Source of the DNA: CAVPUA01 sp963828015 | GTDB taxonomy: Bacteria > Actinomycetota > Actinomycetes > Mycobacteriales > Jatrophihabitantaceae | Direction of reading: 5' to 3' | Assembly: GCA_963828015.1 (NCBI GenBank) | Contig: CAWHCD010000008.1 | Location: 62,001-126,000, forward strand | Length of the DNA: 64,000 nucleotides | Shown here: piece by piece, positions 26,713 to 34,877 of the stretch | How positions within the stretch are numbered: the stretch's first letter is position 1 | Layout of the letters: each line of letters begins with the position of its first letter | Notes under the pieces: model-generated | Seen by the model: only the letters and a program-made list of their open reading frames with translations | Told to the model about the DNA's origin: nothing | Databases searched by the model: none | Made by a program: the position numbers and the translations under genes

Positions 26713-27993
26713 GTGGCCAGCATCGAGGCCGTCGGAGCTCGCGAGATTCTGGATTCGCGCGGCAACCCCACCGTCGAGGTGGAGATCGCACTCGACGACG
26801 GGACGTTCGCCCGCGCGGCGGTACCCAGCGGCGCCTCGACGGGAGCCTTCGAGGCGGTCGAGCTGCGCGATGGCGGCGAGCGCTACGGCGGTAAGGGCGT
26901 CGGCCGCGCCGTCGAACACGTGCTAGACACGATCGGCCCCGAGATCGTGGGCTTCGAGGCCAGCGAGCAGCGTCTCATCGACGCGGCCCTGATCTCGCTC
27001 GACGGCACCCCGGACAAGAGCCGGCTAGGCGCGAACGCGTTGCTCGGAGTGTCATTGGCCGTCGCCCGCGCCGCCGCCGACTCGGCCGAACTGCCGTTGT
27101 TCCGCTACGTCGGTGGCCCGAACGCCCACCTGTTGCCGGTGCCGATGATGAACATCCTCAACGGTGGGGCGCACGCCGACTCCAACGTCGACGTCCAAGA
27201 GTTCATGATCGCGCCGATCGGGGCGAGCACGTTCGCCGAGGCACTACGCCAAGGCGCGGAGGTCTACCACTCGCTGAAGTCGGTCCTCAAGCGCAAGGGA
27301 CTGGCGACCGGACTCGGTGACGAGGGGGGCTTCGCGCCCAGCCTGGACTCCAACCGGGCCGCGCTGGATCTGATCGGCGAGGCGGTCGAGCAGGCCGGCC
27401 TGACGGTGGGGCGCGACGTTGCCCTGGCGCTGGACGTCGCCGCGACCGAGTTCTACCGCGATGGCGCCTACGAGTTCGAGGGGGCCCGCAAGTCGGCCGA
27501 GGAGATGATCGCCTACTACGCGACCTTGGTCAGCGACTACTCGATCGTCTCGATCGAGGACCCGCTGTCGGAAGAGGACTGGGCCGGCTGGATCGCGATG
27601 ACCGACCAGCTCGACGCCCAGGTGCAGATCGTCGGGGACGACCTGTTCGTCACCAACCCGATCCGGCTGGCCCGCGGCATCGAGGAGGGCGCGGCCAATG
27701 CCCTGCTGGTCAAGGTGAATCAGATCGGGACGCTGACCGAGACCCTTGATGCGGTCGACCTGGCCCACCGGCACGGCTACCGCAGCATGATGAGCCACCG
27801 CTCGGGCGAGACCGAGGACACGACGATCGCCGACCTCGCGGTGGCCACCAACTGCGGGCAGATCAAGACCGGCGCGCCGGCCCGTAGCGAGCGCGTCGCC
27901 AAGTACAACCAGCTGCTGCGCATCGAGGAGGAACTCGATGACGCGGCCCGCTATGCCGGCGCGGCCGCGTTCCCGAGGTTCGGCCTGAAGTGA
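26713..27993 (+). CDS. eno: enolase
   Basis: Glycolytic enzyme converting 2-phosphoglycerate to phosphoenolpyruvate; a surface or RNA-degradation role is also known in other bacteria. The 426-residue length is standard. The N-terminal signature VGAREILDSRGNPTVEVE is intact, as are the loop SGASTG (about residues 38-43), the metal ligands in LALDVAATEF, SIEDPLSEEDW and VGDDLFVTN, and the catalytic-Lys region LLVKVNQIGT followed by MMSHRSGETED. The start is GTG 26713 with AAAGGA about eight bases upstream. A TAGGGT -10-like sequence lies at 26671-26676. Its stop overlaps the ftsB start as GTGA. Confidence 0.98.
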   Translation: MASIEAVGAREILDSRGNPTVEVEIALDDGTFARAAVPSGASTGAFEAVELRDGGERYGGKGVGRAVEHVLDTIGPEIVGFEASEQRLIDAALISLDGTPDKSRLGANALLGVSLAVARAAADSAELPLFRYVGGPNAHLLPVPMMNILNGGAHADSNVDVQEFMIAPIGASTFAEALRQGAEVYHSLKSVLKRKGLATGLGDEGGFAPSLDSNRAALDLIGEAVEQAGLTVGRDVALALDVAATEFYRDGAYEFEGARKSAEEMIAYYATLVSDYSIVSIEDPLSEEDWAGWIAMTDQLDAQVQIVGDDLFVTNPIRLARGIEEGAANALLVKVNQIGTLTETLDAVDLAHRHGYRSMMSHRSGETEDTTIADLAVATNCGQIKTGAPARSERVAKYNQLLRIEEELDDAARYAGAAAFPRFGLK

Positions 27994-28403
27994 CGTCCAG
28001 CTCTGAGCCGACTCGGGCGCGCCGTCCGATCACCGGCCGCGCGCTGGTGCTGGGCGCGGTCATCGTCGCGCTCGTCGTGCTGCTCGCCCCGCCGTTGCAC
28101 CGCTACCTGACGGCCCGCTCGAACCTCTCGCAGTCGCTGCAGCAACAGCGAAGCGATCAGCGAGAGCTCAAGCAGCTGCAGGCACAGGACAAGCAACTGT
28201 CCGACCCGGCCTATATCGCCACGCTGGCCCGCGAGCGGCTGCAGTACGCCCTGCCCGGCGAGACGGTCTACACCATCGTTCGTCCGGGCGACACGCAGGG
28301 CGTGGACAGCACGACGGTCAAGGCCCGGCCGGCCACCAGAGCGCCGGGGGACACCTGGAACGAGCGGCTCTGGGGCAGTGCCGAGACCGCCGGCGGCTCG
28401 TGA
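27990..28403 (+). CDS. FtsB/DivIC-type septum formation initiator
   Basis: Bitopic division protein of 137 residues. A short basic cytoplasmic tail is followed by a membrane helix (about residues 19-38), then a coiled coil (LTARSNLSQSLQQQRSDQREL, about 41-60 onward) and the family segment DPAYIATLARERLQYALPGE (about 75-94). This is the layout of FtsB/DivIC, which joins FtsL and FtsQ to activate septal peptidoglycan synthesis. The gene begins with GTGA overlapping the eno stop and ends with GTGA overlapping the DUF501 start, so the three are tightly coupled. This order after eno is common in actinobacteria. Confidence 0.88.
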   Translation: MTSSSEPTRARRPITGRALVLGAVIVALVVLLAPPLHRYLTARSNLSQSLQQQRSDQRELKQLQAQDKQLSDPAYIATLARERLQYALPGETVYTIVRPGDTQGVDSTTVKARPATRAPGDTWNERLWGSAETAGGS

Positions 28404-28888
28404 GCGCCGAGCTCGATCCGGCTGACCGCGACGCGGTGGGACGACAGTTGGGCCGGCCCCCCCGCGCGATCCGAGCGGTGGCCCATCGCTGCCCGTGCGG
28501 CAATCCTGATGTCGTCGAGACCTCGCCGCGCCTGCCCGACGGCACTCCGTTCCCGACGCTGTACTACCTGACCTGCCCTCGCGCGGCGTCGGCGATCGGC
28601 ACGTTGGAGTCCAGTGGCCTGATGAGCCAGATGACCGACCGGCTGCGTACCGATCCGGCGTTGGCCTGCGCCTACCGGCAGGCGCATGAGTCCTACCTCG
28701 CCCGCCGCGAGCAGATCGCCTCGGTCGCCGAGATCGAGGGCATCAGCGCCGGTGGCATGCCCAATCGGGTCAAGTGCCTGCACGTGTTGGTCGGGCATGC
28801 CCTTGCTGCCGGCCCGGGCGTGAACCCGCTCGGCGATGAAGCGCTGGGCTTGCTCGCGCCGTGGTGGACGGTCGGCCCATGCGCGTAG
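28400..28888 (+). CDS. DUF501 protein
   Basis: Conserved actinobacterial protein of 162 residues, cytoplasmic, function unknown. The family core is clear: QLGRPPRAIRAVAHRCPCG (about 14-32), the segment PFPTLYYLTCPRA (about 49-61) and the C-terminal GGMPNRVKCLHVLVGHAL (about 117-134). The Cys and His residues in these blocks (CPCG, C60, C125-H127, H131) are conserved in the family and could bind a metal or iron-sulfur centre; that is inference. It overlaps ftsB at its start and ppx at its end. Confidence 0.9.
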   Translation: MSAELDPADRDAVGRQLGRPPRAIRAVAHRCPCGNPDVVETSPRLPDGTPFPTLYYLTCPRAASAIGTLESSGLMSQMTDRLRTDPALACAYRQAHESYLARREQIASVAEIEGISAGGMPNRVKCLHVLVGHALAAGPGVNPLGDEALGLLAPWWTVGPCA

Positions 28889-29781
28889 CCGGAATCGACT
28901 GCGGGACGAACTCGATCCGGCTGCTGATCACCGACGGCGGCCTCGACGTCGTGCGCGAGATGCGGATCGTGCGGCTCGGCCAAGACGTCGACCGCACCGG
29001 CCGGTTGGCCCCCGAAGCGATCGAGCGCACGCGCGTGGCCCTGGCCGCCTACGTCGAGCAGATCCGGGCCCACGACGTCCAAGCCGTGCGCATGGTCGCC
29101 ACCAGCGCGACCCGCGATGCCACCAACCGGGCCGACTTCGTTGCGATGGTCACCGGGTTGCTCGGCATTGCGCCCGAGGTCATCACCGGCGAGGAGGAGG
29201 CGGCGCTGTCCTTCGACGGGGCGGTGCGCAGCCTGCCCGGGATCACCGGCTCGGTCCTGGTCGCCGACATCGGCGGGGGCTCGAGCGAACTCGTCGTCGG
29301 GTCGCTGGCCGACGGCGTGATCGGCGCCCGCAGCCTGGACGTCGGCTGCGTCCGGATGACCGAGCGCCACCTGCTCGACGACCCGCCGAGCCCGGCCCAG
29401 ATCGCCGCGGTCGAGCACGACGTCCGGGCCGCGTTCACCCAGGCGCGCGAGTTTGTGCCGGTGGAGCAAGCAAAATCCTTCATCGGCGTGGCCGGAACGG
29501 TGACGACAGTGGTGGCTCTGGCCCTCGGTCTGAGCAGCTACCAGGCTGACGTGATCCACGGGTCGAGTGCGACCTACGCCCAGGTCGACGAGGTCACCGA
29601 ACGGCTCGTGGTGATGAGCAGCGCGCAGCGCGCGACGCTGCCCGTCATGCATCCCGGGCGCGCCGACGTGATCGCCGGGGGAGCGCTGGTGCTCCGCACG
29701 CTGATGACGGAGGCGGGTGCGACATCCGTGACCGCGAGCGAGCACGACATCCTCGACGGGATCGCGGCCAGCATCAGCTAG
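28879..29781 (+). CDS. Ppx/GppA-family exopolyphosphatase
   Basis: Exopolyphosphatase or pppGpp phosphohydrolase of about 300 residues, the short actinobacterial form without a C-terminal HD domain. The actin-like ATPase fold is shown by VAGIDCGTNSIRLLI (about residues 3-17), the catalytic-Glu region ITGEEEAALSFDGA (about 101-114) and the phosphate loop VADIGGGSSEL (about 129-139). GVAGTVTTVVALAL near residue 205 completes it. I chose ATG 28879, inside the last codons of DUF501; the frame stays open to GTG 28861. The window also has a polyphosphate kinase 2 at 33 kb, so both making and breaking of polyphosphate are represented. Confidence 0.88.
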   Translation: MRVAGIDCGTNSIRLLITDGGLDVVREMRIVRLGQDVDRTGRLAPEAIERTRVALAAYVEQIRAHDVQAVRMVATSATRDATNRADFVAMVTGLLGIAPEVITGEEEAALSFDGAVRSLPGITGSVLVADIGGGSSELVVGSLADGVIGARSLDVGCVRMTERHLLDDPPSPAQIAAVEHDVRAAFTQAREFVPVEQAKSFIGVAGTVTTVVALALGLSSYQADVIHGSSATYAQVDEVTERLVVMSSAQRATLPVMHPGRADVIAGGALVLRTLMTEAGATSVTASEHDILDGIAASIS

Positions 29782-29785
29782 CGCC

Positions 29786-30061
29786 CTAGACCGGTGGCTC
29801 GCTGCCGAGCATCCGGCGATAGATGCGCCGCGCGCCCTGGTTGCGGGCCAGCTGGCCGACCGCGAGCGCCGCGGCGGAGAACCCGGCGTAGGTGATTGCG
29901 GTAGTCCAAAGGACCTGCGGATCATTCGGTCGCCGGGCCGGGTTGCCGGCGTGTGTGGCCCGCCAGCTTCGCTCGATACCCTGGCGCACGGCGATGCCCA
30001 CTGGAATACCCACGGCCAGCCGCACGACCTTGAAGACCAGCTTTCCCCCCAGATCGCTCAT
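29786..30061 (-). CDS. DUF4235 small membrane protein
   Basis: Small protein of 91 residues with two hydrophobic segments: one near residues 8-25 (VFKVVRLAVGIPVGIAV) and one near 50-68 (VLWTTAITYAGFSAAALAVG). It ends with the DUF4235 tail GARRIYRRMLGSEPP. Function is unknown. It converges on ppx with only 4 bp between the stops. Its ATG at 30061 faces the uracil-DNA glycosylase gene, so the 30 bp between them must hold both translation starts. Confidence 0.82.
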   Translation of the reverse strand: MSDLGGKLVFKVVRLAVGIPVGIAVRQGIERSWRATHAGNPARRPNDPQVLWTTAITYAGFSAAALAVGQLARNQGARRIYRRMLGSEPPV

Positions 30062-30091
30062 GTATCACTTATACCCGAGTTGGGCGGATTT

Positions 30092-30817
30092 GTGCAGCCT
30101 GATCAGTCAGCCGAGACCGGCGCGGCCGGTCTTTCCAGCCTGAGCGAGCTCAACGAGGGCATTGCCGGCTGCCGAGCCTGCCCACGGCTCGTGGCCTGGC
30201 GGGAGCAGGTGGCGATCGAGAAACGGCGCAGCTTCGCCCACCAGACGTATTGGGGACGCGCGGTGCCCAGCTTCGGTTCCGACCGCCCGGGCATCCTGAT
30301 CCTCGGGCTGGCGCCCGCTGCGCACGGGGCGAACCGCACCGGCCGGATGTTCACCGGTGACCGTTCCGGCGACTGGCTCTACGCCGCGCTCCATCGTTGC
30401 GGCCTGGCCAGTCAGCCGAACTCGGTGTCCCGCGATGACGGGATGCGGCTGGACGCAGTCCGCATCACCGCCGCTGTGCACTGCGCGCCGCCGGACAACA
30501 AGCCGACGACCGAGGAACGCGACACCTGTCGCTCGTGGCTCGTCCGTGAGCTCGACCTGGTCTGGCCCTCGGTGCGTGCCATCGTCGTCCTCGGCGGATT
30601 CGGCTGGGCCGCACTCTGGCCGGCGCTACGGTCTGCCGGTCACGTGTTGCCGCGTATCCCGTCCTTCGGGCACGGTGTGGAAGTCGCCCTGCCCGATGCG
30701 CGAACGGTCATCGGGTGCTACCACGTCAGCCAGCAGAACACGTTCACCGGACGGTTGACCGAGCCGATGCTCGACGCCGTGCTCACCCGTGCGGCCGCTA
30801 TCGCCGACCTACGTTGA
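30092..30817 (+). CDS. family 5-type (UdgB-like) uracil-DNA glycosylase
   Basis: Base-excision repair enzyme removing uracil and related lesions. The 241-residue protein from GTG 30092 has a Cys pair near the N terminus (CRACPR), the motif ILGLAPAAHGANRTGRMFTGD (about 71-91) that marks the UdgB/type 5 group with its AAHGANRTGR active-site stretch, and a late motif near CYHVSQQNTFTGRL (about 210-223). The Cys residues fit the iron-sulfur cluster of families 4 and 5. The frame stays open to 29951, but that start lies within the opposing DUF4235 gene. TATACC at 30070-30075 could be a -10 box giving a very short leader. Confidence 0.88.
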   Translation: MQPDQSAETGAAGLSSLSELNEGIAGCRACPRLVAWREQVAIEKRRSFAHQTYWGRAVPSFGSDRPGILILGLAPAAHGANRTGRMFTGDRSGDWLYAALHRCGLASQPNSVSRDDGMRLDAVRITAAVHCAPPDNKPTTEERDTCRSWLVRELDLVWPSVRAIVVLGGFGWAALWPALRSAGHVLPRIPSFGHGVEVALPDARTVIGCYHVSQQNTFTGRLTEPMLDAVLTRAAAIADLR

Positions 30818-30886
30818 TCTGGTTGCTCGCATTGAAGTAGCTGTGAAAGCATGATCCTTCTCGAACCCGACGATAGGGATGCATCG

Positions 30887-31306
30887 ATGACCGAGTCGAC
30901 GATCGTGCCCAGCCCGGCGCCGAGAAATAGCGGCCCTATTGGTCAACACCGCGGGATCGGCATCTCCATCCTGCTGGCCATCGTGACCCTGGGCATCTAC
31001 TGCTTCGTCTGGGTGTGGAAGACGCAGGCCGAGATTCAGCGCCGATCCGGTCAGGGTGTTGGCGGCCCAATCGGCTTTATCATCTATTTCTTCGTGTCGA
31101 TCGTCACCTTCTACCTCGTGCCCTACGAGGTGCGAAAGATGATCGAGCAGGACGGCGGCACGAGCCGGGTCAGCGGGGTCACCGGTTGGTGGTGGCTGCT
31201 GCCGATCGCCGGGCCGATCATCTGGTTCGTCAAGGTGCAGGGCCAGCTCAACGACTACTGGCAATCCGTTGCGCCAGCGGCGCCAGCCGCCGTCGCCCAG
31301 GCCTGA
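30887..31306 (+). CDS. DUF4234 membrane protein
   Basis: Membrane protein of 139 residues. After a Pro/Ser-rich tail, four hydrophobic segments can be seen, with the DUF4234 pattern GIGISILLAIVTLGIYCFVW (about residues 27-46) followed by KTQAEIQRRSGQ. The second half holds PYEVRKMIEQDG and a GWWWLLPIAGPIIWFVKVQ segment. ATG 30887 has AGGGAT about nine bases upstream; an in-frame ATG at 30851 is possible. Function is unknown. It stands alone between the glycosylase and the NADH dehydrogenase genes. Confidence 0.8.
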   Translation: MTESTIVPSPAPRNSGPIGQHRGIGISILLAIVTLGIYCFVWVWKTQAEIQRRSGQGVGGPIGFIIYFFVSIVTFYLVPYEVRKMIEQDGGTSRVSGVTGWWWLLPIAGPIIWFVKVQGQLNDYWQSVAPAAPAAVAQA

Positions 31307-31332
31307 GCCGCGGGGCGCGCTAGCGTCGAAGG

Positions 31333-32667
31333 ATGAGCTCACTGCAGAGTCCGGTCCGGATCGTGATCGTCGGCGGTGGCTACGTCGGCATGTACACCGC
31401 TCTGGGCCTGCAGCGGAAGCTGTCCCGTGGCCGGGCCGAGATCACGATCATCGACCCGCAGCCGCACATGACCTATCAGCCGTTCCTGCCCGAGGCGGCG
31501 GCCGGCAGCGTCGAGCCGCGCCACGTCGTGGTGCCACTGCGCCGGGTGCTCAAGCACTGCCGGGTGATCACCGCGACCGTCTCGGGGATCTCGCACGCCG
31601 ACAAGACCGTCACGGCGATCCCGGCTGAGGGCCTGCAGATCGAGCTGGCCTACGACCTGCTCGTCGTCTGCCCGGGATCGGTCTCCCGGCTGCTGCCGAT
31701 ACCGGGGCTGGCCCAACAGGGCATCGGTTTCAAGTCGATCGGCGAGGCGATCTATCTGCGCAATCACGTGCTGGCCCGTCTCGACCTGGCCAGTTCCATC
31801 GAAGACGTGGAGCGCCGCCGCAAGGCGCTGTCCTTCGTCTTCATCGGAGGCGGCTACGCCGGGGTCGAGGCGTTGGCCGAGTTGCAGGACATGGCCCGCT
31901 ACGCGACGCGCTACTACGACTCGATCGGCGTCGATGACATGCGGTGGGTGCTGGTGGAGGCAGCCGACCGGATCATGCCCGAGGTGTCGGTGGGCCTGGG
32001 GGCCTACACCGTCGACCGCCTGGTCGAGCGCAAGATCGACGTGCGCCTGAATACCCGGATCGAATCGGTGCTCGACGGCCACGTAGTCCTGTCCGACGGC
32101 ACCGAGTTCGACGCCGAGACGATCGTCTGGACGGCCGGCGTCAAGGCCAATCCGATGCTGGCCGAGACCGACTTCGAACTCGACGACAAGGGTCGGCTGC
32201 CCTGCAACGTGACCCTGACCGTGCGGGGCGTGGACGGGGTGTTCGCGGCCGGGGACTGCGCGGCCGTACCGGACCTGACCAAGCCGGGTTCGCTCACCAG
32301 TCCGTCGGCCCAGCACGCCGTTCGGCAGGCCAAGGTGCTGGCCCGCAACGTCATTGCCACCGTCAAGGGCGCCGAACTGCACCCCTACGAGCACAAATAC
32401 GTCGGCTCGGTGGCCTCGCTCGGGCTCTACCGCGGCGTGGCCGAGCTGTACGGCGTGAAAGTGCGCGGCCCGCTGGCCTGGTTCATTCACCGCACCTACC
32501 ACGTCTCGCGGATGCCGACCTTCAATCGCAAGGTGCGGGTACTGGCTGACTGGACGGAGGCGCTGTTCTTCAAGCGTGAGGTGGTGTCGCTGGGACAACT
32601 GCAGGAACCGCACAGTGAGTTCCAGTTGGCCGCCGGCGAAGGTCCCGAACCACCGGCAACCGCCTAG
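31333..32667 (+). CDS. type II NADH dehydrogenase (NDH-2-like FAD oxidoreductase)
   Basis: Peripheral membrane flavoprotein of 444 residues that passes electrons from NADH to quinone without pumping protons. FAD-binding GGGYVGMYTALGLQ (about 14-27) and NAD-binding FIGGGYAGVEALAEL (about 173-187) are both complete, and DGVFAAGDCAAVPD (about 303-316) is the second FAD contact. A C-terminal membrane-binding region includes RGPLAWFIHRTYHV near 375. Length is right for actinobacterial NDH-2, although short pyridine oxidoreductases of the same superfamily with other electron acceptors are not excluded. It converges on the tRNA gene downstream. Confidence 0.88.
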   Translation: MSSLQSPVRIVIVGGGYVGMYTALGLQRKLSRGRAEITIIDPQPHMTYQPFLPEAAAGSVEPRHVVVPLRRVLKHCRVITATVSGISHADKTVTAIPAEGLQIELAYDLLVVCPGSVSRLLPIPGLAQQGIGFKSIGEAIYLRNHVLARLDLASSIEDVERRRKALSFVFIGGGYAGVEALAELQDMARYATRYYDSIGVDDMRWVLVEAADRIMPEVSVGLGAYTVDRLVERKIDVRLNTRIESVLDGHVVLSDGTEFDAETIVWTAGVKANPMLAETDFELDDKGRLPCNVTLTVRGVDGVFAAGDCAAVPDLTKPGSLTSPSAQHAVRQAKVLARNVIATVKGAELHPYEHKYVGSVASLGLYRGVAELYGVKVRGPLAWFIHRTYHVSRMPTFNRKVRVLADWTEALFFKREVVSLGQLQEPHSEFQLAAGEGPEPPATA

Positions 32668-32689
32668 CTCGGCTCACCGCGCGGCGTGG

Positions 32690-32765
32690 TGGTACCCCCG
32701 GTCGGATTCGAACCGACACTGGGACCCTTTTAAGGGGTCTGCCTCTGCCATTGGGCTACGGGGGC
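32690..32765 (-). tRNA. class I tRNA with anticodon UAA (Leu codon UUA), atypical
   Basis: Complete 76-nt cloverleaf including encoded CCA. The acceptor stem is GCCCCCG/CGGGGGT (with a G1-U72 wobble), discriminator A73. The D arm has GCC/GGC pairs with an extra base, the anticodon stem is GACCC/GGGTC with loop CTTAAAA, and the T arm is GTCGG-TTCGAAT-CCGAC. The anticodon is UAA, which reads the leucine codon UUA. Bacterial leucine tRNAs normally carry a long variable arm (about 85 nt in total), while this one has a five-base variable loop. It is therefore either a non-standard leucine tRNA or a tRNA-like gene whose charging is uncertain. The DUF5302 gene ends 16 bp upstream. Confidence 0.85.
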
Positions 32766-32781
32766 AGGCCGCTGGCGCGGG

Positions 32782-32958
32782 CTAGCCGCCGCTCTTGCGC
32801 CGGAAGGTGCGCTTGCCGCCCGCGGCGCCGTGCTCACCGTGGATCTTGGAGCCGTCACGATCGGACTGCCCGGCCGCTCGGTCGGCCTGCTGCCCGCGCT
32901 TGCGCTCTAAGGCCGCGCGGTATTTGTCCTTGACGTCGTCGGGCTGCTGCTCGCTCAT
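32782..32958 (-). CDS. DUF5302 small protein
   Basis: Charged cytoplasmic protein of 58 residues from ATG 32958, with GGAG two bases upstream. It begins MSEQQPDDVKDKYRAALERK and ends with a basic KRTFRRKSGG tail, the pattern of the DUF5302 family. A longer frame to 32976 has no ribosome binding site. Function unknown. It lies just upstream of the tRNA gene on the same strand and could share its transcript. Confidence 0.75.
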   Translation of the reverse strand: MSEQQPDDVKDKYRAALERKRGQQADRAAGQSDRDGSKIHGEHGAAGGKRTFRRKSGG

Positions 32959-33006
32959 GACTCCAGCGTGGCACACGCCGGCTGCGCGCGAGACAACCCG
33001 GTCGGA

Positions 33007-33876
33007 CTAGACGTCCTTGACGATGTAGCGGGTCGGGATCCACGCCTGTGATTCCATTGGCGGCCGCTGATAGTCGCGCTGCTGACGAGGGGGCAGCTCG
33101 ATGTCGGAGTGCGGCAGGTCGCCGTAGGGCACCATGCTCAGCAGGTGGCTGATCACGTTGAGCCGGGCCGCCTTCTTGTCGTTGGCGTCGACCACGTGCC
33201 AGGGCGCTTCCTTGATGTCGGTGTAGGCGAACATCTGGTCCTTGGCCTCGGCGTAGTCGACCCACCGAGCCCGGGCCTGCAGGTCCATCGGGCTCAACTT
33301 CCACCGCTTGGCCGGGTTGTGGATGCGCTCGATGAAGCGCTTCTCCTGCTCCTCATCGCTGAGCGAGAGCCAGTACTTGATCAGGATGATCCCGTCGCGT
33401 ACGAGGGCGCGCTCGACCTGCGGGCAGGTGCGCAGGAACTCCTCGTACTGCTCGTCTGTGCAAAAGCCCATGACCCGCTCGACGCCGGCCCGGTTGTACC
33501 AGCTGCGGTCGAACATCACGATCTCGCCGCCGGCGGGCAGCTGCGCGATGTAACGCTGGAAGTACCACTGCGTCTTCTCTTTCTCCGACGCGGTGCCCAA
33601 CGCGACGACGCGGAAGTTGCGGGCACTGAGCCGCTCAATGATCCGCTTGATCGTCCCGCCCTTGCCGGCGGTGTCGCGGCCTTCGAAGATGATCATTACG
33701 CGCAGGCCGTTCTGGATGATCCACTCTTGCATGCGGACCAGCTCGGTCTGCAGCCGCTCCAGTTCCTTCTCGTACTTGTCCTTGGGGATCACCTTCGGCG
33801 TCGACCCGTCCGACGCGAGTATCTCCTGGACCTTCTTGTGGTCCTTGTGGGTCTTCGGCGCGTCGGTTTTGGTCAT
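33007..33876 (-). CDS. ppk2: polyphosphate kinase 2 (PPK2 family)
   Basis: Enzyme using polyphosphate to phosphorylate nucleotides (or the reverse). The 289-residue protein has the PPK2 core: Walker A region FEGRDTAGKGGTIKRI (about residues 63-78), Walker B/lid region MFDRSWYNRAGVERVMGFC (about 120-138), and LSPMDLQARARWVDYAEAKD (about 194-213). The single catalytic domain with an N-terminal extension fits class I, which tends to favour NDP substrates; the true preference cannot be read. I chose ATG 33876 because the seven residues upstream in the longer frame (33897) are not family-like. No ribosome binding site is seen, so the message may be leaderless. Confidence 0.9.
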   Translation of the reverse strand: MTKTDAPKTHKDHKKVQEILASDGSTPKVIPKDKYEKELERLQTELVRMQEWIIQNGLRVMIIFEGRDTAGKGGTIKRIIERLSARNFRVVALGTASEKEKTQWYFQRYIAQLPAGGEIVMFDRSWYNRAGVERVMGFCTDEQYEEFLRTCPQVERALVRDGIILIKYWLSLSDEEQEKRFIERIHNPAKRWKLSPMDLQARARWVDYAEAKDQMFAYTDIKEAPWHVVDANDKKAARLNVISHLLSMVPYGDLPHSDIELPPRQQRDYQRPPMESQAWIPTRYIVKDV

Positions 33877-34012
33877 GGTTAAAAGTAAGCCACCCAACGC
33901 TGGCTGTCCGATTTCCGGATTATTTCGTCGCGATTTCTGACCCTCGTGATCGGAACTTCATCCTCCCGCCCCGCGTTAGTAGGGGGTAAGCAACGTCTCT
34001 CAGGAGGAACGA

Positions 34013-34876
34013 GTGGCCAGCAATCCCGCGCTCACGAAGTGGCAGAGCACCGTGATGGCGCCGACCAGTCCTGCCGCACCTCCGACCGTGCCCCCGACGT
34101 CGCCGGCGGCCGGCGAACTCGAGACCCTCTACCGCCAGCCCTCCTACGGCGGGCCGACCTACCCCCCGGCCGGTGGCGGCGTGGGCTACGGCGGCGGATC
34201 GGGCGCGGCCCCGAGTCGCTATATGACCTTGGACGACGTCGTCCTGCGTTTCGGTGCGATGCTCGTCGTCTTGTTCGCGACCGGTGCCGCGGCCTGGATC
34301 CTGGTGCCCGAGAGCAATGCCCTGCCGGCGGTCTTGATCGGCGCGCTGGGTGGTTTCGCGGTCGCCATGTACATCGCGCTCACGATGCGGGCCAACGCCT
34401 TCACCTCGTTGCTGTACGCCGCACTCGAGGGCATCGTCCTCGGTGCCATCAGCCGCTCGTTCAATGCGCAGTTCTCCGGAATCGTCGTCCAGGCGATCAC
34501 CGGGACCGTGATGGTGGCCGGCGGTGTGCTCATCGCCTACAAGATCGGCGCGATCCGGGTGACTCCCAAGTTCACCCGCATCACGATCGCGGCGACCTTC
34601 GGCGTGCTCGGACTGATGCTCGTGAACGCCATCGCCTACCTCTTCCACCCGGGTGGACTGGGGCTGCGCGAGGGTGGCGTGCTGGCCATCGTCCTCAGCC
34701 TGGTCTGCATCGGGGTGGCGGCGATGAACCTGGTCCTTGACTTCGACGTGATCGAACGAGGCATCAAGCACGGCGCGGATGAAAGGTTCGCCTGGTTCGC
34801 CGGCTTCAGCCTGATGGTGACGCTGGTCTGGCTGTACCTCGAGATGCTGCGACTGCTCGGCTACCTGCGCAACTAG
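34013..34876 (+). CDS. Bax inhibitor-1/YccA family membrane protein
   Basis: Membrane protein of 287 residues. A Pro/Gly/Ala-rich cytoplasmic N terminus (about residues 15-65) leads into seven hydrophobic segments of the Bax1-I/YccA fold. The first begins near VVLRFGAMLVVLFATGA and the last ends near LMVTLVWLYLEMLRLLGYLR, with the conserved DFDVIERGIKHGADERFAW between segments six and seven. Bacterial members may act as pH-sensitive ion channels or stress factors; the role here is unknown. The start is GTG 34013 with a strong AGGAGG nearby. It converges on the GDSL gene with 1 bp between the stops. Confidence 0.88.
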   Translation: MASNPALTKWQSTVMAPTSPAAPPTVPPTSPAAGELETLYRQPSYGGPTYPPAGGGVGYGGGSGAAPSRYMTLDDVVLRFGAMLVVLFATGAAAWILVPESNALPAVLIGALGGFAVAMYIALTMRANAFTSLLYAALEGIVLGAISRSFNAQFSGIVVQAITGTVMVAGGVLIAYKIGAIRVTPKFTRITIAATFGVLGLMLVNAIAYLFHPGGLGLREGGVLAIVLSLVCIGVAAMNLVLDFDVIERGIKHGADERFAWFAGFSLMVTLVWLYLEMLRLLGYLRN

Positions 34877-34877
34877 C

